The position numbers were made by a program, and so were the translations under genes. A model generated the notes under the pieces. That model was not told where the DNA came from. It did no database searches and saw only the letters and a list, made by a program, of their open reading frames with translations. Source: JBCDHN01 sp965224535 (GTDB taxonomy: Bacteria > Verrucomicrobiota > Verrucomicrobiia > Verrucomicrobiales > DEV007). Taken from it: a stretch of DNA of 64,000 bases. Location of the stretch: the NCBI GenBank assembly GCA_965224535.1, contig CBDCZR010000032.1, positions 62,001 through 126,000 of the forward strand. The letters run 5' to 3'. Shown in pieces: positions 34,480 through 42,946 of the stretch (its first letter is position 1; every line of letters begins with the position of its first letter).

Positions 34480-36042
34480 GTGATTTTCCGCGTCGCAGCC
34501 ATCGTTTTGGCGTCGTGCGCCCTAACCGGGGCCGAGCCGGAACGCGATCCGCTGGATCATCCCAACATCGTCGTTATCCTGGCGGACGATTTGGGCTGGG
34601 GCGACCTCTCGCTCCACGGCAACCCGGATGTGGCGACGCCGAATTTAGATGGTCTGGCCAAGGCCGGATCGCGTTTGGAGAGGTTCTACGTTAGCCCGGC
34701 TTCCGCTCCATCGCGCGCGACGATTTTGACCGGCCGGCAGTGCCTCATCACCGGCGTTACGGCTGATGCGTGGGGAGCGAACGTGCTCCACGAGAACGAG
34801 CTGACTTTTGCCGAGGTGTTGCGCGATTTTGGCTACCAAACCGGCTATTTTGGTTCCTGGCAAAACGGCGCAAACCCGCCGCACGATCCCGTGAGCCAGG
34901 GTTTCCAGGTTTTCGGCGAAATTTCGGCGTACCCGGGTTTTGTCGAAAAAGTGGCGAACAGCGCGTTTTGCGCCTTCGTCTCCGGCCCGTCTCTTGCCGG
35001 TGCGACGCTGGCTAACGTGCATGCTCAGATCCAAGAACTCGACGGCTTGGCGGGAACGATCCTCGCTCAGTTGGACGCGTTAGGCTTGGCGCGGCACACC
35101 ATCGTGGTTTTTCTCTCCGATTGCGGCCCGGTGGCGATCGAGGGCCGTTTTGACGCCGGTTTGTTCGGCACGAAGGGCAGCCTGCACGAAGGCGGATTGC
35201 GCGTGCCGAGTTTTTGGCGCTGGACCGGCGTGATTCCTCCCGGTCAGATGGTCAACCGGATTTGCGGTCACGCCGACGTGTTCCCGACGTTGCTGGAACT
35301 GGCCGGAGCGCCGCTTCCCGCGGATCGGCCGATTCACGGAATGAACCTCGCGCCGCTGCTGATTTTTGGCGATGACGCGCGCTGGCCGAATCGCAACGTC
35401 GGCAGCGTGTGGGTTCCCGGGCGCGACATGAAGCAGGCTCGCAAATCCTACCGGACGCGGCGCTGGGCGGCGATCGATGATCCCGCGTGGCGCAGGCAAG
35501 CGGCCGCGCCTGGCGGCGAGCGTTGGGAACTCTACGATTTGCTGGCGGATCCGCGGCAGCATTACGACGTGGCGGAAAATTACACGTTCGTGCTGGCGGG
35601 GCTGAAGAGCGACATCATGCACTGGTTCCACAAATCCCAGGTTTTTGGTTACCCGGTCATTCCAACGCGAGTTGAAGGCGCGCCGGTGCGGTTGACGGCG
35701 GAAGCGGCGCTGTTTCCGGAGGGTTGGGCGTATCCGGGGGAGATTTCGGCGCTGGATTTGTGGGGCGAGCCGGATTTCGAGGCGCATTGGCCGTTGGAAG
35801 TGGCGGAGGCGGGATCGGTGGAGGTGGCTGTCGAATATCGGTTGGATGGTGGCGAAGTTCGGGTGCGATTTTGGCAGGATGGCGGCGGAGAGGCGGAATT
35901 GACCTTGGGCGAGGCGGTTGACTGGACGTGGGTCGCGGCTGGCGATGTGCGGTTGAACGCGGGCGAGGGCGAATTGCGGCTGCGGGCCGGCGGCGGCGTT
36001 GGGCTGGAAATTCGCGAGGTGCGACTAACGCCGCGGGAATAG
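34480..36042 (+). CDS. Degenerate sulfatase-like protein, probably inactive
   Basis: A GTG start gives 520 residues with a signal peptide (MIFRVAAIVLASCALTGAEP). The first half follows the sulfatase fold (NIVVILADDLGWGDLSLHG; ASAPSRATILTGRQ). Serine 75 replaces the usual Cys of the formylglycine site. GKWH is replaced by GSWQ near 125, the central PHxP block (substrate His) is missing, and SDNG has become SDCG near 212. The C-terminal 130 residues are a beta-rich region with a Gly/Val-rich pattern, possibly a carbohydrate-binding module. Ser-type sulfatases exist, but the loss of the Lys, both His and the Asn together argues for a pseudoenzyme. It is divergent from the dehydrogenase gene, 74 bases away. 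Confidence 0.8.
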   Translation: MIFRVAAIVLASCALTGAEPERDPLDHPNIVVILADDLGWGDLSLHGNPDVATPNLDGLAKAGSRLERFYVSPASAPSRATILTGRQCLITGVTADAWGANVLHENELTFAEVLRDFGYQTGYFGSWQNGANPPHDPVSQGFQVFGEISAYPGFVEKVANSAFCAFVSGPSLAGATLANVHAQIQELDGLAGTILAQLDALGLARHTIVVFLSDCGPVAIEGRFDAGLFGTKGSLHEGGLRVPSFWRWTGVIPPGQMVNRICGHADVFPTLLELAGAPLPADRPIHGMNLAPLLIFGDDARWPNRNVGSVWVPGRDMKQARKSYRTRRWAAIDDPAWRRQAAAPGGERWELYDLLADPRQHYDVAENYTFVLAGLKSDIMHWFHKSQVFGYPVIPTRVEGAPVRLTAEAALFPEGWAYPGEISALDLWGEPDFEAHWPLEVAEAGSVEVAVEYRLDGGEVRVRFWQDGGGEAELTLGEAVDWTWVAAGDVRLNAGEGELRLRAGGGVGLEIREVRLTPRE

Positions 36043-36047
36043 TGTTA

Positions 36048-36259
36048 GGGTGTGACCGAAGCTGAACGTCGCGTAGCGACAAAATATGTTAGCCGTGGGT
36101 TTCAACCCACGGAACGGCGGGACTGATGATGCGTCGCGTAGCGACCGCTTAAGTAACCGGTCGCTACGCGACGGATAAGAACTGGTAACGTGGCATCCGT
36201 GGGTTAAAACCCACGGCTAACATATTTTGTCGCTACGCGACATTGAGCTTCGGGCGCAC
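36048..36259. repeat. Nested palindromic (REP-like) element
   Basis: The outer arms, about 36048-36112 and 36197-36259, are inverted copies with only a few mismatches over the whole length (three in the inner 55 bases). Each arm contains its own hairpin (CCGTGGGTTTCAACCCACGG at 36093-36112, and a variant at 36197-36216) and the palindrome-like GTCGCGTAGCGAC. Two further copies of that 13-mer form an inner stem (36133-36145 and 36160-36172). There is no open reading frame. The shape resembles REP/BIME elements moved by REP-associated tyrosine transposases, but no such transposase is in the window. Confidence 0.85.
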
Positions 36260-36274
36260 CCGCGTTAGGGCGCG

Positions 36275-37366
36275 TTAGGACGCCAAAAACGCGGCGATTT
36301 CGTCGGCGACCATCATTCCCTCCAGCGTCAGCCAAATTTGTCCTCCGCCGGTTTTGGCCAAACCTTCGGAGACGAGGCCGTCGACCGACTCCGGCTCGAA
36401 ATTCGCCGCCGGCAGTCCCTCGCGCGTCCGCAGGCCCAGGGCGAGCCGTTCCAGGGCCAGATCGGCGTCGGTTAACGTTTCCACCTCACCGCACGCTCGT
36501 CCGGTTTCTTCGATCGCGCGGACGTAGGCGGCGGTGTCGGCCACGTTTTTCCAGCGCTTGCCATCGACGGTGGAAACCGCGCTGGGGCCGATTCCCAGGT
36601 AGTCTGCGCCCGCCCAGTAGGCCTGGTTGTGCAGGCTGCGATTTCCCGGCTTAGCATAGTTGGACACCTCGTAGTGCTCGAATCCCGCGGTTTCGAGCAG
36701 GTCGTGCGCCAGGGCGAAAAATTCGGCGTCGCGGTCCGGATTTTGGCTCCACTCGCCGGATTCAAACCGGCTGAGGAATGCGGTATCCTCCTCGTAGGTC
36801 AGGTTGTAGGTGGATACGTGGCCGGGATCCAAATCGATGGCGCGTTGCAGGGTCTCGCGCCAGGATTCCAGGGTTTGCCCGGGAACGGCGAACATGAAGT
36901 CCAGGCTCACCACCGGAAATTTTGCGCGTGTCAGGATTTTTGCCGCTTCCTCGGCGTCATCGGCGGAATGGTCGCGGCCCAGCGTGTCCAAAACGCGCGG
37001 ATCGAAGCTCTGCACCCCCAGGCTGACGCGGGTCACTCCGCTTTCGCGCCACGCCTGAGCTTTTTCGGCGAAAAACGTGCGCGGATTCGCCTCCAGCGTC
37101 CATTCCTCCACGTTTTGGCCGCAAAGCGACCGGATTTCGTCCGCAAGTTGCCGCCAAACGCCGGTGGGTAGCAACGAAGGCGTGCCGCCGCCAAAATAGA
37201 GCGTCCTAACATCCAGGTTATGCCGGGCGGCAACCGCCTCCAACTCGGCCGCCAGCGCATCCGCGAATCGCTCCATCGGCATGGAGCCGGGCTGGTGCTT
37301 GTAAAAGCCGCAGTACGGGCAGATGCGGTGGCAGAAGGGAACGTGAAAATAGACTTGTCGCGGCAG
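36275..37366 (-). CDS. hemW: HemW-like radical SAM coproporphyrinogen oxidase-family protein
   Basis: The protein of about 363 residues has the radical SAM motif FCHRICPYCGFYKHQ right at its N-terminus. This part lies upstream of the first ATG (37282), so that ATG cannot be the true start. The frame contains no ATG, GTG or TTG before the motif; a CTG at 37366-37364 gives (M)PRQVYFHVPFCHRIC, close to other HemW starts. LYFGGGTPSLLP, the VSLGVQSFD block and a C-terminal HemN_C-like region follow. HemW is a heme chaperone in the HemN family. Nothing resembling a ribosome binding site is seen, and an inverted repeat lies directly upstream. Confidence 0.85.
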   Translation of the reverse strand: MPRQVYFHVPFCHRICPYCGFYKHQPGSMPMERFADALAAELEAVAARHNLDVRTLYFGGGTPSLLPTGVWRQLADEIRSLCGQNVEEWTLEANPRTFFAEKAQAWRESGVTRVSLGVQSFDPRVLDTLGRDHSADDAEEAAKILTRAKFPVVSLDFMFAVPGQTLESWRETLQRAIDLDPGHVSTYNLTYEEDTAFLSRFESGEWSQNPDRDAEFFALAHDLLETAGFEHYEVSNYAKPGNRSLHNQAYWAGADYLGIGPSAVSTVDGKRWKNVADTAAYVRAIEETGRACGEVETLTDADLALERLALGLRTREGLPAANFEPESVDGLVSEGLAKTGGGQIWLTLEGMMVADEIAAFLAS

Positions 37367-37368
37367 GA

Positions 37369-37443
37369 GTTTTAAGTGTTCAGTGTCGAGTTTTAAGTTG
37401 CCAACGTCGCTTCAAGCTGGCCTTCAAACCGAACACTTAAAAC
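37369..37443. repeat. Inverted repeat between divergent genes
   Basis: GTTTTAAGTGTTC (37369-37381) and its perfect complement GAACACTTAAAAC (37431-37443) face each other, with a third partial copy GTTTTAAG near 37390. It fills the whole gap between hemW and the desaturase gene. It can form a hairpin or be a two-fold binding site. Confidence 0.75.
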
Positions 37444-37456
37444 CGAAAATTTCACG

Positions 37457-38977
37457 CTGAAAACCATCGTCATCGTCGGTGCGGGACCCGGGGGTCTATC
37501 CGCAGCCATGCTCCTAGCCTCGCGCGGACTGAAGGTTCGGGTGATCGAGCGACAAGATTTCGTGGGCGGGCGCACCTCAACGTTTTGCGGAAACGGCTAC
37601 ACCTTCGATTTGGGGCCGACCTTCTTCCTTTACCCGCAAATTTTGGAGGAAATCTTCGCCGAAGTGGGGCACAACTTGCGCGCGGAGGTGGAAATGCGCC
37701 GTTTGGACCCGCAGTACCGCATCCTGTTCGGCCAGGGCGGACACATCGACGCCACGCCGGAAATTTCGGAAATGGAGCGGCAAATTTCGCGAATTTGTCC
37801 CGATGACGCTGGCGGATTTGCGCGATTTTTGGAGGAAAATCGCGAAAAGCTCAAACGCTTCACCCCCGCGCTGCAATCGCCGTTTCAAGGCTGGAGCGAT
37901 CTCTTGCAACCCGACCTCATCAGCGTCCTGCCGATGCTTCGCCCGCACCAATCGGTCGATGGCTACTTGCGCAAATTTTTCAGCGATCCGCGCGTTCGGC
38001 TGGCGTTTTGTTTTCAGTCGAAATACCTGGGCATGTCGCCATTTCGCTGCCCCAGCCTGTTTTCCATCCTCTCCTTCCTGGAATACGAGCACGGCGTTTA
38101 CCACCCCATCGGCGGCTGCGGAGCCATCACCGAGGCCATGGCCCGAATCGCGCGAAAACTCGGGGTCGAGATCCACCTGGGCGAGCCGGTCGAAGGATTG
38201 CAATTCGACGGCAAGCGCGTCACCTCCGTGAAAACGCGCAAGGCGACCTACGCCTGCGACGCATTCGTGGTGAACGCCGATTTTGCCCGCGCCATGACCA
38301 GCCTGGTGCCGGACAGCCTGCGCCGGCGCTGGACGGACCGCAAGATCGAGCGCAAGCAGTTCAGTTGCTCCACGTTCATGCTCTACCTGGGCGTGGAGGG
38401 ACAATTCGACCTGCCGCATCACAACATTTACATCTCCCGCGACTACGAGGGCAATCTGGCGGACATCGAGCAGCGCCACGTTTTGAGCGAAGATCCCAGC
38501 TTTTACGTGCAAAACGCCTCGGTGACGGATCCCACGCTCGCGCCGGACGGCCATTCCGCCATCTACGTGCTTGCGCCGGTGACCCACCAAACTGCGGGCG
38601 TCGATTGGAAGCGGGAAACCGGCCCCTACCGCGAGCGAATTCTCCGCCAAATCCGCGCCGCCGGTTTTGAGATTCCGCCGGAGAAAATTCGCTATGAGCG
38701 CGTCGTCACCCCGGACGATTGGGACCGGCGCTACAACATCCACCTGGGCGCGACGTTTAACCTGGCTCACAGCCTAACGCAGATGCTGCACTTTCGCCCC
38801 CGAAACCGGTTCGAGGATCTGGACGGCGTCTACCTGGTGGGCGGCGGCACCCATCCCGGTAGCGGATTACCGGTCATTTTCGAAAGCGCGCGCATTTCCG
38901 CCGGGCTGATTTGCCAGGATCTCGGCGTGCCGAATGCTGCCTCCCCCTTGCGCGACGCCAACGTTGCCGCAGCCTAA
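37457..38977 (+). CDS. CrtI-type carotenoid desaturase/oxidase, first of the cluster
   Basis: A flavoprotein of about 506 residues in the phytoene desaturase family. The dinucleotide motif IVIVGAGPGGLSAA lies before the first ATG (37508), so translation must begin earlier. A CTG at 37457 gives (M)KTIVIVGAGPGG, the normal length for the family, and no ATG, GTG or TTG is available. DFVGGRTSTF, FDLGPTFFLYP and the C-terminal YLVGGGTHPGSGLP complete the pattern. Together with the next two genes it resembles the CrtN/CrtP/aldehyde dehydrogenase set for oxidised C30 carotenoids (staphyloxanthin type) in Planctomycetes and Verrucomicrobia. I cannot say whether it is the desaturase or the oxidase. 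Confidence 0.85.
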   Translation: MKTIVIVGAGPGGLSAAMLLASRGLKVRVIERQDFVGGRTSTFCGNGYTFDLGPTFFLYPQILEEIFAEVGHNLRAEVEMRRLDPQYRILFGQGGHIDATPEISEMERQISRICPDDAGGFARFLEENREKLKRFTPALQSPFQGWSDLLQPDLISVLPMLRPHQSVDGYLRKFFSDPRVRLAFCFQSKYLGMSPFRCPSLFSILSFLEYEHGVYHPIGGCGAITEAMARIARKLGVEIHLGEPVEGLQFDGKRVTSVKTRKATYACDAFVVNADFARAMTSLVPDSLRRRWTDRKIERKQFSCSTFMLYLGVEGQFDLPHHNIYISRDYEGNLADIEQRHVLSEDPSFYVQNASVTDPTLAPDGHSAIYVLAPVTHQTAGVDWKRETGPYRERILRQIRAAGFEIPPEKIRYERVVTPDDWDRRYNIHLGATFNLAHSLTQMLHFRPRNRFEDLDGVYLVGGGTHPGSGLPVIFESARISAGLICQDLGVPNAASPLRDANVAAA

Positions 38978-38981
38978 CATC

Positions 38982-40397
38982 ATGACCAACGCCGCCCCAG
39001 CCGCGCGCCTCGTCCAAAGCGTCTGGTCGCGGGAACCGGTTCGCGAGCGCCTCCGGTTGCTGCGAATCGCCCGCCTGAGTTTGGCTGATGAGGCGGAGGA
39101 ACTGGCCGAATCCGTCGCGAAAATTCGCGGCGTTTCGCTGGCTGAGGTCCTCGCGTCGGAAATTCTCCCGTTTCTGGCGGCCTGCCGCTTTCTCGAACGG
39201 CGCGCCGTGAAAATTCTGCGGCCGCAGCGGTTTGGCAGCCGCGGTCGGCCGAAATTTCTGGGACCCGCACGCTCGATCGTCGAACGCCAACCCCGGGGCA
39301 CGGTGCTCATCCTGGCTCCGTCCAACTACCCGCTGTTCCTCGCCGGCGTCCAAGCGATTCAGGCGCTCATCGCGGGAAACGCCGTCCTCTTCAAACCCGC
39401 CCCCGGATGCTCCGAACCGGCTCAAAAACTCGCCAACCACCTGGAAGCAGCCGGATTTCCCCGGCATTTGTTCGGCCTTTTGCCGGAAGAGCCCTCCCAC
39501 GGCATCGCCGCGCTGGAGAGCGGGGAAATCGACAAGGTCGTCCTCACCGGCGGCGTCGAAACCGGGCGCAAGATCCTGGAATCCTGCGCCAGCCGCCTCA
39601 TTCCCGCCACCATGGAGCTTTCCGGACTGGACGCGATGCTCGTGCGCGAGGACGCCGACCCCGAGCGAGTCGCCAACGCGCTTCGATTCGGCTTGGGGGC
39701 AAACGGTGGACGCACCTGCATCGCTCCCCGGCGCATTTTCCTTCACGAGGGGGCCTACCACGCTGTTCGCGACTTTTGCCGAAAAACCTGGATTGACCGG
39801 GATTTGCCCGGAAATTCGCCTGCGGCGTCGCTGGTTCGCTCCGCCATCGAAGCGGGCGCAGAGCCCTTTGCCGGTGAAACTGACGCTGACGACCTAACGT
39901 CTCCCCTAATCCTGGAAAACGTCCCGCCCGACTCGCCGCTTTGGAGCGAGGACCACTTTTCGCCCGTCGCGGCCCTAACAACCGTCAAATCGGATGAAGA
40001 GGCGCTCGATCGCATCGCAGAATGCGGCTTCGCCTTGGCTGCATCCATCTTCACCGCGGATTTGGACGCCGCGATGCGCCTGCAACGGCAAATTCCCGCT
40101 GGCGTCGTCACCATCAACGACCTCATCGCCCCCACCGCGGATCCGCGGCTGCCCTTCGGCGGGCGCCAACTGAGCGGATTCGGCGTCACCCGCGGAATCG
40201 ACGGCCTGCTGGAAATGACCACCCCGCGCGTGGTCATCCGCCGCGGCCAAAAATCCTGGGCGCCGCATTTTGAGCCGGAACACCCGGACGACAGCCGACT
40301 CTTTCTCAGCTTCATCCGCATTTCCCACAGCCGCGGCATCAACGCCCGGCTACGCGCGATGCGTGACGCGGTTCAACTCCTCGCGCGGCGAAACTAA
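38982..40397 (+). CDS. Aldehyde dehydrogenase (CrtNc/AldH-like) of the carotenoid cluster
   Basis: This 471-residue protein has the aldehyde dehydrogenase landmarks: LAPSNYPLFLAG (catalytic Asn near residue 112), GNAVLFKPAPGCS, the general base Glu in MELSGLDAM (near 212) and the nucleophile Cys in GGRTCIAPRR (near 243). It would oxidise a terminal aldehyde to a carboxylate, as CrtNc does for diapolycopene-dial. It is flanked by two CrtI-type genes with gaps of 4 and 19 bases, which supports that role. The ATG at 38982 starts the N-terminus normal for the family. Confidence 0.88.
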   Translation: MTNAAPAARLVQSVWSREPVRERLRLLRIARLSLADEAEELAESVAKIRGVSLAEVLASEILPFLAACRFLERRAVKILRPQRFGSRGRPKFLGPARSIVERQPRGTVLILAPSNYPLFLAGVQAIQALIAGNAVLFKPAPGCSEPAQKLANHLEAAGFPRHLFGLLPEEPSHGIAALESGEIDKVVLTGGVETGRKILESCASRLIPATMELSGLDAMLVREDADPERVANALRFGLGANGGRTCIAPRRIFLHEGAYHAVRDFCRKTWIDRDLPGNSPAASLVRSAIEAGAEPFAGETDADDLTSPLILENVPPDSPLWSEDHFSPVAALTTVKSDEEALDRIAECGFALAASIFTADLDAAMRLQRQIPAGVVTINDLIAPTADPRLPFGGRQLSGFGVTRGIDGLLEMTTPRVVIRRGQKSWAPHFEPEHPDDSRLFLSFIRISHSRGINARLRAMRDAVQLLARRN

Positions 40398-40416
40398 CCA
40401 CAAAACTCAGCAAACC

Positions 40417-41940
40417 ATGCACCCACAAAAAACAGCCATCGTCGGCGGCGGCCTCGGAGGCCTCGCCGCTGCTTGCACCCTCGCCGCCCGCGGCCATCGG
40501 GTGACCCTTTTCGAGAGCAACGCCCGGGTTGGCGGAAAGGCGGCCGTCTTGGAACAGGACGGCTACCGCTTCGACATGGGGCCGACCATCCTGACCGTTC
40601 CCAGCGTCCTGCACCGCATCTTCGGCGAGGCCGGCAAACGCCTGGAAGACTACCTCACCCTCATCGAGCTGGACCCGCAATGGCGTTGCTTTTTCGAGGA
40701 CGGCTCGCAATTGGACCTGCATCGCGACGTCGCCGAAATGAGCGGGAAAATCGCCGAATTTTCGGACAAAACCGGCGATCGCAGCGGTTATGAATCGTTC
40801 ATCGGCTGGAGCGACGACCTTCACCGCATTTCCGAAAACTTTTTCTTCTGGAAACCCGTCGGCGGGCTCAAAGACGTCTTCAACGCCGCCGGCTTGGTCG
40901 ATCCCAAGCTACTCAAGGACGTGCTCAAAATGAAAATGGGCACCTCCGTCGCCACCGCCATCCGCTCCCACATCAAGGACGAACGCGCGGCGCAAATGAT
41001 CGACCATTTCACCCAGTACGTCGGCAGTTCGCCGGACGCCTCGCCCGCCATTCTTTGCGCCATCGCCCACATGCAGACCAGCGAAGGCGTGTGGTATCCG
41101 CAAGGCGGCACTCGCGCCGTTCCGCAAGCCCTGGAGAAGCTGGCGACCGAACTCGGGGTCGAAATCTGCACCAACGCCAAGGTGGAGGCCATCGTGCACG
41201 ATCACACGCGCGTCCAAGGCGTGAAGATCGCCGGCGGCGATGGCGAGCGTGAATTCGACGCCGTGGTGTCCAACTGCGACAGCGTGCGGACGTTCCGCGA
41301 ACTCATCGGCAGCGCGCCCAACAACATTTTCGCCGGTCAACGCGCTTACGAGCCTGCGTGCTCCGGCGTGGTGCTCTACCTGGGGCTCAAAGAGCGCTAC
41401 GACCAGTTGCTGCACCACAATTTCGTCTTTTCCCGCGATCCTCACGAAGAATTCCACGCCATCTACGACCAGGGCATCCCTGCGCCCGATCCAACCTGCT
41501 ACGTCTGCGCGCCATCCCCAACCGATCCGGGCGTGGCTCCCAAAGGCGGCGAGGCGCTCTACGTCCTGGTGCACACCCCTTACCTGCGCGAAGGCCAGGA
41601 TTGGCGCGAAATGCTTCCCGGCTACCGGCAGATCATCCTCGACAAGCTGAAAACCTGCGCCGGGCTGACCGACATCGAGGAGCGCATCGCCACCGAGTCC
41701 GCGCTCACGCCGCAGGACATCAACGACCGCTACCACGTGCTGAACGGCGCGATTTACGGCCTGGCGAGCCACGGTAAATTCAACGGTGCATTCAAGCCGA
41801 GCAACCGGCGGCCGGAATTGGACGGTCTCTACCTCTGCGGCGGCGCTGCGCACCCCGGCCCTGGCATGCCCATGGTGCTCATGTCAGGGTGGATCGCGGC
41901 TGATGCGCTCGACGCCGACCGCTCGCCGCTGGTGGCCTGA
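40417..41940 (+). CDS. CrtI-type carotenoid desaturase/oxidase, second of the cluster
   Basis: This 507-residue flavoprotein has the FAD site AIVGGGLGGLAAACTLA, RVGGKAAVLEQDGYRFDMGP and the C-terminal LYLCGGAAHPGPGMPMVLMS, all typical of phytoene desaturase (CrtI/CrtN) enzymes. It introduces double bonds or oxygen at the ends of a carotene chain using FAD. The ATG at 40417 gives MHPQKTAIVGGG; the frame is also open further upstream, but the upstream part has no family features. It is 19 bases after the aldehyde dehydrogenase gene and 10 bases before the next, unrelated gene. Confidence 0.88.
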   Translation: MHPQKTAIVGGGLGGLAAACTLAARGHRVTLFESNARVGGKAAVLEQDGYRFDMGPTILTVPSVLHRIFGEAGKRLEDYLTLIELDPQWRCFFEDGSQLDLHRDVAEMSGKIAEFSDKTGDRSGYESFIGWSDDLHRISENFFFWKPVGGLKDVFNAAGLVDPKLLKDVLKMKMGTSVATAIRSHIKDERAAQMIDHFTQYVGSSPDASPAILCAIAHMQTSEGVWYPQGGTRAVPQALEKLATELGVEICTNAKVEAIVHDHTRVQGVKIAGGDGEREFDAVVSNCDSVRTFRELIGSAPNNIFAGQRAYEPACSGVVLYLGLKERYDQLLHHNFVFSRDPHEEFHAIYDQGIPAPDPTCYVCAPSPTDPGVAPKGGEALYVLVHTPYLREGQDWREMLPGYRQIILDKLKTCAGLTDIEERIATESALTPQDINDRYHVLNGAIYGLASHGKFNGAFKPSNRRPELDGLYLCGGAAHPGPGMPMVLMSGWIAADALDADRSPLVA

Positions 41941-41950
41941 AGCAATCCAG

Positions 41951-42838
41951 ATGCCCGCAAAAAAGCAGCCCAAAACCAAGAAATCCGCCGACGCGCCGCA
42001 ACGGACCTGGTGGCACCCGGTCATCGCCAAATTGTTCGCCTGGCTGCTGCGCCACGGCTACCGCAGCGAGGAAGAAGTCACCACCGGCAGCCTGCCCAAG
42101 AGCATCGACCTGCTCACCCGGCGTCAGGCATCCGGCAAGCTTTCCGATTGGGTGCAAAAAGCGGCTCCAAGCGTGTTTTCGCGGCTCAACGTCTACACCC
42201 TGTTCGAGCTGAAGGGCCCAACCTCCGCCCTGCGCAAAGGAGACATGGCCCTGATGCTGGAACGCGCGTTTGGCTGGCACGCACGGCAAAAGCGCAAACC
42301 CGGCCACAAGGAGGTGACGCTGATTTTCGTGGCTCCCCGGCTAACCAAAGGCTTCGAGAGCGAGCTTAGCTTGCTGGGAATGCGTGCCGTGGAGAAGCAG
42401 GCCGGCGTCCATTGGATTGAAGGCGTCCCGTTCGAAATTTGGGTCATTTCGACCATCGAAGGCGCAAAACGCAGCGAACCGCTGCTCAGCGTGATGAGTC
42501 CTCAGTTTCTGAAAAAGCCTCACACCATCATCGACAATTTGGCGGGCAGCGGCTACGTTGAATTGTTGTCCTTCGTAATCCGTCAGGTCCGCCAATTTCG
42601 CGCAGCCAACCCCAAATTACCCATCCCGAAAATTGAGATCAGCGACATGAACCAGTTCACCCAAGACATGGAACGGCGCATCATCGAAATGCTCGGCCCC
42701 GAGCACGTCGCCTCTCTGCTGTCCGTTGAGGACCGAATGAAGGGCGTGCCCGTGGAGGAGCGCATAAAGGGCGTGCCGATTGAAGACCTCGAACGTCTGG
42801 TGGCGCAAGCCAAAGCTTCGAAATCGAGCCAAAACTAA
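41951..42838 (+). CDS. PD-(D/E)XK nuclease-like (Rpn-like) protein with C-terminal repeats
   Basis: This is a 295-residue protein. Residues 20-180 show a restriction-endonuclease-like pattern: acidic D53 in PKSIDLLTRR, then E86-x-K88 in YTLFELKGP, then a core strand VTLIFVAPRL. That fits the PD-(D/E)XK fold used by Rpn/YhgA-type DNA-cleaving proteins, though this assignment rests on motif spacing only. Residues 225-250 (MNQFTQDMERRIIEML) begin a C-terminal helical region that ends in short repeats VPVEERIKGVPIEDLERL. The same C-terminal block is repeated in the next gene. It stands 10 bases after the carotenoid genes, but no link in function is apparent. Confidence 0.65.
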   Translation: MPAKKQPKTKKSADAPQRTWWHPVIAKLFAWLLRHGYRSEEEVTTGSLPKSIDLLTRRQASGKLSDWVQKAAPSVFSRLNVYTLFELKGPTSALRKGDMALMLERAFGWHARQKRKPGHKEVTLIFVAPRLTKGFESELSLLGMRAVEKQAGVHWIEGVPFEIWVISTIEGAKRSEPLLSVMSPQFLKKPHTIIDNLAGSGYVELLSFVIRQVRQFRAANPKLPIPKIEISDMNQFTQDMERRIIEMLGPEHVASLLSVEDRMKGVPVEERIKGVPIEDLERLVAQAKASKSSQN

Positions 42839-42946
42839 GTTCAACGACATGAGCCAGTTCACCGAAGACATGGAACGGCGCATCATCGAAATGCTCGGTC
42901 CCGAGCACGTCGCCTCCCTGCTGCCCATCGACGTTCGGCTGAAGGG
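42645..42946. repeat. Tandem duplication of the 3' end of the nuclease-like gene
   Basis: About 100 bases from 42645 recur at 42847 with few changes: both read GACATGAxCCAGTTCACC and then continue through the codons for MERRIIEMLGPEHVASLL. The copies are 202 bases apart, so the second lies in another frame. It encodes the tail-only protein at 42849. Confidence 0.85.

Noticed and set aside
32588..34483. 631-codon plus-strand reading frame
   Set aside because: It lies antisense to the dehydrogenase-cytochrome fusion, which shows real domains; long antisense frames are common in GC-rich coding DNA.
36043..36275. Telomere-like array, because GTTAGG occurs three times near this element
   Set aside because: The copies are single, not tandem; GTTAGG is spread through the whole window and the organism is bacterial.
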